From: Ichthyophonus hoferi
Lineage: Eukaryota; Opisthokonta; Ichthyosporea; Ichthyophonida; Ichthyophonidae
DNA length: 14,083 nucleotides
Direction of reading: 5' to 3'
Assembly (NCBI GenBank): GCA_002751075.1
Contig: NAOQ01000330.1
Location: forward strand, 70,453 to 84,535
The position numbers were made by a program, and so were the translations under genes. How positions within the stretch are numbered: position 1 is the stretch's first letter; the number at the start of each line of letters is the position of its first letter. Below are positions 9,670 to 14,083 of this stretch, one piece after another. A model generated the notes under the pieces. It had not been told where the DNA came from, searched no databases, and saw only the letters and a program-made list of their open reading frames with translations.

Positions 9670-9860
9670 ATTCTACATATATATTTTTTTGTATAACAAT
9701 TTTTTTCTTCCAAAAATTATAGTAAGAAATATATTTTAAAAATAAATTCTCCCAATAAATATAGCAAAAATATTTTTTCTTTTTCTTTTTTCAGTTTCCT
9801 CTTTATTATGTATTCTATTTTGTTTTTTTGCATATTATTTGTTGGAGCCAAAGCGTTCAA
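9670..9860. repeat. Diverged repeat, copy 1
   Basis: About 9670-9860 aligns loosely with 10640-10800: ATAACAATTT, then CCAAAAATTATAGTAAGAAAT versus CAAAAAATTATAAGAAAT, an A/T-rich middle, and TTTCCTCTTTATTAT followed by TCTATT in both. Low complexity inflates the match, but the order of anchors is preserved. Confidence 0.45.
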
Positions 9861-10639
9861 ATTTTTTTTTTTCAACTTCTTCTTTTATGATGCAAGACCG
9901 AGCCATCCAATTGAGTGACATTTTAATATAAATTTATCAATATACTCTAAGATTAGAAAACTCTAGTGAGTCTCTGATCTTTCAAAAAATTTACTGAATA
10001 AATATGTTTTTATAATTAGCCCCATTTAAGCTATTGATTACATCACCTTACAAAAAAAGGTTGGTAATGTAAGAAAGGAACAAAAACAACTATACATAAA
10101 ATTTACTATTCTCAGTCGTCAATATTTACTGCTCAATTTATGAGTTTATTTTTTATTTTTTATTTTTAATTATGTTTATAGTTGTTATAGAAGTAAAAGT
10201 AGATTATCCAGGTATTTTATTAGAAGGCCAACTTATTAGAAAGCCAACCAGTTGAGTATGGGGTTGATTCTTCTGATAATACATAACATGCAACCACAAT
10301 TACATAAATTATGGTTACGTATTACATATACAATACATCGCCAAGTAAGATGCTATGCAAAAACTTCTATATCTATTGATTAACAAAGGGAGATTCAAGA
10401 GCAGCTAACTAGAGCATTAGCCTCCCCTTTACCTGATGACGACTAATTTACAGAATTCAGTACAACAGATATTAGTCCTTTTCTAGGATTACAGTATTTT
10501 ATATTTAAAATGTCCATTTATGTATTTTTGGAACTTTCCTATTTACATATGTAGGCATTTGTCTGTCTATAACAGAATATGGGAAAAGGTAAATAAAGGT
10601 TTACGTGTGACATTATGCGAATAAAGGATTTTCTAACTA
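9861..10639. other. Divergent spacer, right-middle part
   Basis: No gene is recognised. It includes a 16-bp tandem duplication TTATTAGAAGGCCAAC / TTATTAGAAAGCCAAC at 10217-10248 (15 of 16 identical) and runs of T5AT6 type near 10143-10170. Confidence 0.6.
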
Positions 10640-10800
10640 CTCTTTAAAAAAACAATTTGTTGTTCAAAAAATTATAAGAAATGTATGTGAAACATACAAT
10701 CTCTCTGGAAAAAAAAGCGAAAAAAGCAAAAAAACTTCAATTTCCTCTTTATTATTCTATTGTATTTTTTATATATACATATTCAAAATGTCCATTTATT
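10640..10800. repeat. Diverged repeat, copy 2
   Basis: Partner of about 9670-9860. Its end, TTCAAAATGTCCATTTATTG, is echoed at about 10505-10523 (TTAAAATGTCCATTTATG), suggesting a further partial copy. Confidence 0.45.
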
Positions 10801-10883
10801 GGGATTTGTCGAATTATTTCCAAGAACCCCTAAAATATTAATTACGTGGTTAACTAATGACGAACTGAGAATGATTCAAATAG

Positions 10884-10937
10884 GTCTAATTATAATCCCA
10901 GGGCAATTTTAGTTAATGTTAATTACATGGCCAACTG
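10884..10937. repeat. 54-bp dispersed repeat, copy 2
   Basis: Partner of 8299-8352, about 2.6 kb away. Its final part, TTAATTACATGGCCAAC, is itself similar to TTAATTACGTGGTTAAC about 70 bp earlier, so the motif has been duplicated more than once. Confidence 0.6.
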
Positions 10938-11120
10938 TGATGATTGTCGATCAAATATTAATCAGAGATTGTAAGATCTAATCGAGGCTTAATCGAAAAA
11001 CAATCGCAAGATATGATATTTAATTGCCTGTTAATTGTAAGAAAGATTTCCTACTATCCTATTAATCGTAGATTAATAAATATTTTACCCTATAATAAGA
11101 CAGATCTAAGTAAAATTCCA

Positions 11121-11293
11121 ATAAATAATAGCAATAGTAATAATAATAATAGTAATAATAATAACAATAATAATAATAATAATAGTAGTATTAATAACAG
11201 TCGTAATCAGAATAATAATAATAATAATCATAATAATAATACTACTACCAATAATAATAATAATAGCAATAGTAATAGCAATTGTAATAATAG
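11121..11293. repeat. AAT trinucleotide microsatellite upstream of the AASDH-like start
   Basis: About 170 bp of AAT units, interrupted by AGT, AAC, AGC and ACT triplets. It ends about 100 bp before the ATG at 11396. In one plus frame it reads as poly-asparagine and on the minus strand as poly-isoleucine, both by-products of the repeat. It lies in the promoter or 5' untranslated region. Confidence 0.9.
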
Positions 11294-11395
11294 ATGTATG
11301 TATACTATATACAAACAAGTTTGTACACAACGTACACACTATACACATGCTTATAAACCCTATACATTAATAATACAATACAACGCTAGAGTATA

Positions 11396-13962
11396 ATGGT
11401 CACCACGTTATATGATATTTTCTTCACACAAGCCCTTTCTACACCGCATGCTATAGCAATACAATGGTGTGGACAATGGAGGGAAGGAAGTGGGAATGAG
11501 AGTAAAGATGGCGTGGGATATCCTATAAATGACGTCATGGTGACGTATGAGGCCTTGTTGGACAGAGTGAAGGAGTGGGCCAATAGAATCAATGATAAGG
11601 TAAAAGGAAGAGGCAATGTTGTATGATAGAGTAGGAATAGTATGATATAATAAGGTAAGATGGGGTTGGGTAGGGTATGAGCTGGTAAGATGTAGATGTA
11701 GTAAGGTATAGTAGGGTGGGTAGGGTAGAGTAGGGTAGAGTAGGGTCGGATAAGGTAAGATAGAATAGGATAGGGTAGGGTATGATGTGGTATGTTATAT
11801 TATGATATAGTATAGTATAATATAATGTGATACAGTATAATAAATATAGTATATTGTGGTATAAGATGGCATAGTATGGTATAATATGTTCTACACCATT
11901 ATTTATATCCTATATAATATTCCATACAATATCATACCATGTTATAGCATATCATGCCATGCTACAGTATAGCATACCATACCATACCATACCGTACCCT
12001 ATTACCACTCTATCTGTATACCACTATAACCACACATCCAATCAATGACATTCCATCTCTTCTCTCTTTTTACCCAATGGTAGGTGTCCCCTGGGTATGC
12101 AATAGCCATTCATACAGAGCCGGGAATTGATCTAATCGTTGCCATATTAGGGTAGGTGATGTCATGGGTTTATCATTATAGTGGTCTATATGCAAGATAT
12201 ATATATATATATATAATTACTATATTTTATTACCGTTTTTTATTCCAATTAATTATAAAATTGCCTGTAATCTTATTGGCTACACCATACCAATCATCAT
12301 TCATGATACATGTAATGTTTGATTGTTGCAAATTAACACTAATTACTGCTAATTAAACTATGTAATATCTGACAGAGTATTGGCTTGTGGGTGTCATTAC
12401 ATCCCATTGAATCCTAACGCACCACCTCAATACAATCATGATATGGTGATGCGCTATAAACCAATAGCTGTTGTTATAGGCACCAATGCTCCATCCGAGT
12501 TTCTCAAGGATTTGATTGGAACAAACAACACCATAGGAATGAAACAGAACCATTCTATTGGCTATAAAGAATGCAGTTGGACATCAACTACTGGTTTAAA
12601 GGTGTTTATACGGCCTATAATTGAAGAGCATATAGGTATATGGGCCAATGAGTTATCGTGTTTTATTGTTAAATAATATTTTGTATATATATGTATAGAA
12701 TCATATATATATAATCTGATTGGGGAGGATAGAGGTGTGCGAACCAATAATATTATAGTGTTATATTGTTAAATTATAAATGTATATACATATGAATGAG
12801 TATGAAATTATATATATATAGAAATATATATATTATTATAGCAGTATATCTACTTATAGGCATGTATAGTATACTATATATGGTATATAATAAATGATTA
12901 TACATTGCAATACGTGATAATCTCCAGCAACTTAGGCATCTATATATATATATATATACTATCTTACCTACTATCTTACCTACTATATTATCTACTATTT
13001 TGTCTACTATCTTACCTATTATCCTACATATTTATATCTATATATACCAGCCAACTCCAATCTAGCCTACGTCATCACCACATCAGGCAGCACTGGTATT
13101 CCCAAGGCTGTCCGGGTACCACATGGTGCAATCATCACTAATGTACTGGAGGTAAGGCTCACTTTGTATCTATGCATTATATTTTAAAATAATAGCAATC
13201 TTTAGATGGTAATTAATGCTGTTGAAGCAGTGGCAGTATATATAAAAATATTGCTGTTAGACTACTATAGTATATATGTTATATTTACGGTAATAATAAT
13301 AGTAAAATATACTATCTATGTTTGTTATTATAATGATAATGCCTATTTTGTACCATGCACATACATATATATATAAGCTTACTAAACCCCTTTTTCTCTT
13401 TTTCTCCTCTAATCAGATGCAAGAAGTCCTTCGCCTAACTGCCAATAGTATCATGTTATTAAGTGCACCCTGTACCTTTGATCCGTCTGTCATAGGTCAG
13501 TTAAGATAATTCTTCATTTTGATTGGTGGTATGTTTTACTTATGTTTTAATTGTTTTAATATTCGCTAGTGATATGTAGGTATGGATATTAACCTAGGGA
13601 TAGAGTAGGATAAGGTAGGGTATGGTATAGTATAGTATGGTATAATATAGTATAGTATAGTATAGTATATTGTAGTATGGTATAGTATATTATGGTATGG
13701 TATAGTGGGATTTATTAAGATATATATATGTTATATTACGTTATGTTATATTATGTTATGCTATATTGTATTATATTATATTATGCTATATTATATTATA
13801 TTATATTATATTGTATTATATTGTATTATGTTATGTTATATTTACAATAATATAATTTCAGATATTTTTTCAACGTTATGTTGTGGTGCCACCCTTTTAA
13901 TATTAGCCAATCATATAAAAGCTGCACCACAACGATGTCTTAAAGCTCTGTTATATTTTAAA
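11396..13962 (+). CDS. AASDH: AASDH-like (ACSF4/U26) adenylation enzyme, 5' part, six exons, runs off the window
   Basis: Exons are 11396-11599, 12084-12151, 12376-12635, 13051-13151, 13417-13495 and 13862-13962. They total 813 nt, or 271 residues, with phases 0, 2, 1, 0, 1 and 0 and GT-AG junctions throughout. The product is an ANL-superfamily adenylation domain, which activates an acid with ATP to an acyl-adenylate. Visible motifs are EPGIDLIVAILG (about 80-91), core A2 ACGCHYIPLNPNAPP (94-108), P-loop core A3 LAYVITTSGSTGIPKAVRVP (182-201) and FDPSV followed by IFSTLCCGATLLIL (232-252). TGIPK-x-VRVPH and the FDPSV block match my recollection of human AASDH closely. In that family the protein continues with a carrier domain and PQQ-type beta-propeller repeats, which would lie beyond the right edge. 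D233 aligns with the Asp of core A4 that contacts the substrate amino group in NRPS enzymes. The usual Gly after PK in A3 is Ala here (A197). Start ATG 11396 has A at -3 and G at +4, and the N-terminus YDIFFTQALSTPHAIAI is a normal A-domain opening. Confidence 0.88.
11620..12010. repeat. Pentanucleotide tract with strand flip in AASDH-like intron 1
   Basis: About 11620-11890 is G-rich on the plus strand (GTAGG, GTAGA, GTATG, GTATA units). About 11900-12010 is the opposite polarity (CATAC, CATGC, CTATA units, with four CATAC-type units in a row near 11970-11992). The halves are partly complementary, so the intron transcript could fold into a long imperfect hairpin. The tract fills most of the 484-bp intron. 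Confidence 0.85.
12930..13029. repeat. TA run plus six copies of a 12-mer before exon 4
   Basis: A (TA)n run is followed by six 12-bp units at 12958-13029. Three are identical (ACTATCTTACCT) and three are variants. The units are rich in pyrimidine and end 21 bp before the first base of exon 4 at 13051, so they form the pyrimidine- and branchpoint-side part of the 3' splice site region of intron 3. Confidence 0.9.
13590..13850. repeat. Pentanucleotide tract in AASDH-like intron 5
   Basis: It starts with GGTAGG and GGTATG units, passes into TATAG units, then after about 13730 into TTATA/TTATG units up to the acceptor of exon 6. Sense polarity matches that of intron 1 and of arrestin intron 3. 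Confidence 0.85.
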
Positions 13963-14000
13963 GTAAGTTCTACAATTCATATTAAAATTCAAATTGAAAC

Positions 14001-14083
14001 TATTATTATTATTATTATTATTACTATTATTATTATTATTACTATTATTATTATTATTATTTATTATTATTATTATTATTATT
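14001..14083. repeat. ATT microsatellite at the right edge (intron 6)
   Basis: ATT units with a few ACT interruptions, reaching the window end. It is the complement type of the AAT tract at 11121-11293. It lies just downstream of the exon 6 donor GTAAGT at 13963. Confidence 0.95.

Noticed and set aside
11106-11348. Minus-strand ORF rich in isoleucine
   Set aside because: It is the reverse complement of the AAT microsatellite. Repeats of ATT avoid stops by composition, so ORF length means nothing here.
11386-11616. Minus-strand 76-codon ORF
   Set aside because: It is a shadow of AASDH-like exon 1, whose plus-strand frame has clear adenylation-domain similarity and proper splice joins.
12156-12356. 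Plus-strand 66-codon ORF
   Set aside because: It lies within intron 2 of the AASDH-like gene and consists of TA-rich and low-complexity sequence.
12353-12747. Minus-strand ORFs of 61 and 66 codons
   Set aside because: They are antisense shadows of AASDH-like exon 3.
12905-13141. Plus-strand 78-codon ORF, Leu/Ser/Tyr-rich
   Set aside because: It reads through the TA run and the 12-mer array and then exon 4 in a wrong frame. The frame giving TSGSTGIPK is the real one.
1-14083. Dictyostelium-like origin suggested by the Asn-rich ORF and high AT
   Set aside because: Introns are longer and more repeat-rich than expected there, spacers reach 4.6 kb, and the Asn tract is a microsatellite outside the supported coding exons.
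1-14083. tRNA, rRNA, CRISPR arrays, retroelements or a multi-gene novel system
   Set aside because: Reading both strands showed no convincing tRNA B box, rRNA-like segment, spaced identical repeats or reverse-transcriptase/integrase motifs. The two genes show no evident functional partnership.

Overview
The window looks like nuclear DNA of an AT-rich, intron-bearing eukaryote, most likely an invertebrate animal. Both recognisable genes are split by GT-AG introns of about 150-480 bp, the spacers are long, AT-rich and full of simple repeats, and the two proteins belong to families well known in animals: an arrestin-fold adaptor with a PPxY motif, and an AASDH (ACSF4/U26)-type adenylation enzyme. 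Species cannot be fixed from the sequence. A low-GC basal metazoan such as a sponge or cnidarian is a guess.

Layout: (1) 1-4584 is a gene-poor spacer. It holds a diverged direct repeat of about 550 bp in two copies (about 1116-1670 and 2730-3280), several shorter duplications, and a likely poly(A) signal for the next gene. (2) 4585-6750, minus strand, is a complete five-exon gene for a 431-residue arrestin-domain protein. (3) 6751-11395 is a 4.6 kb divergent spacer with two TATA-like motifs, a GC-richer patch, a strong 21-bp hairpin, diverged repeats and a large AAT microsatellite. (4) 11396-14083, plus strand, is the 5' part of an AASDH-like gene. Six exons code for 271 residues, covering adenylation-domain cores A2 and A3 and the region around FDPSV. 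The gene runs off the right edge inside intron 6.

The genes are head to head, but 4.6 kb is too far to claim a shared promoter, and no functional link between them is visible. The arrestin-like protein should act as a cytoplasmic trafficking or ubiquitin-ligase adaptor. The AASDH-like protein should activate an amino or carboxylic acid as its adenylate (known family activity: beta-alanine).

The most distinctive signal is in the introns. Degenerate pentanucleotide tracts (GTATR/GTAGG/GTAAG-like) begin at or near 5' splice sites in both genes, in sense orientation on opposite strands, and include perfect consensus donor look-alikes. In AASDH intron 1 the tract flips strand halfway, so the intron RNA could fold on itself. 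No CRISPR, rRNA, tRNA, retroelement or novel multi-gene system was recognised.
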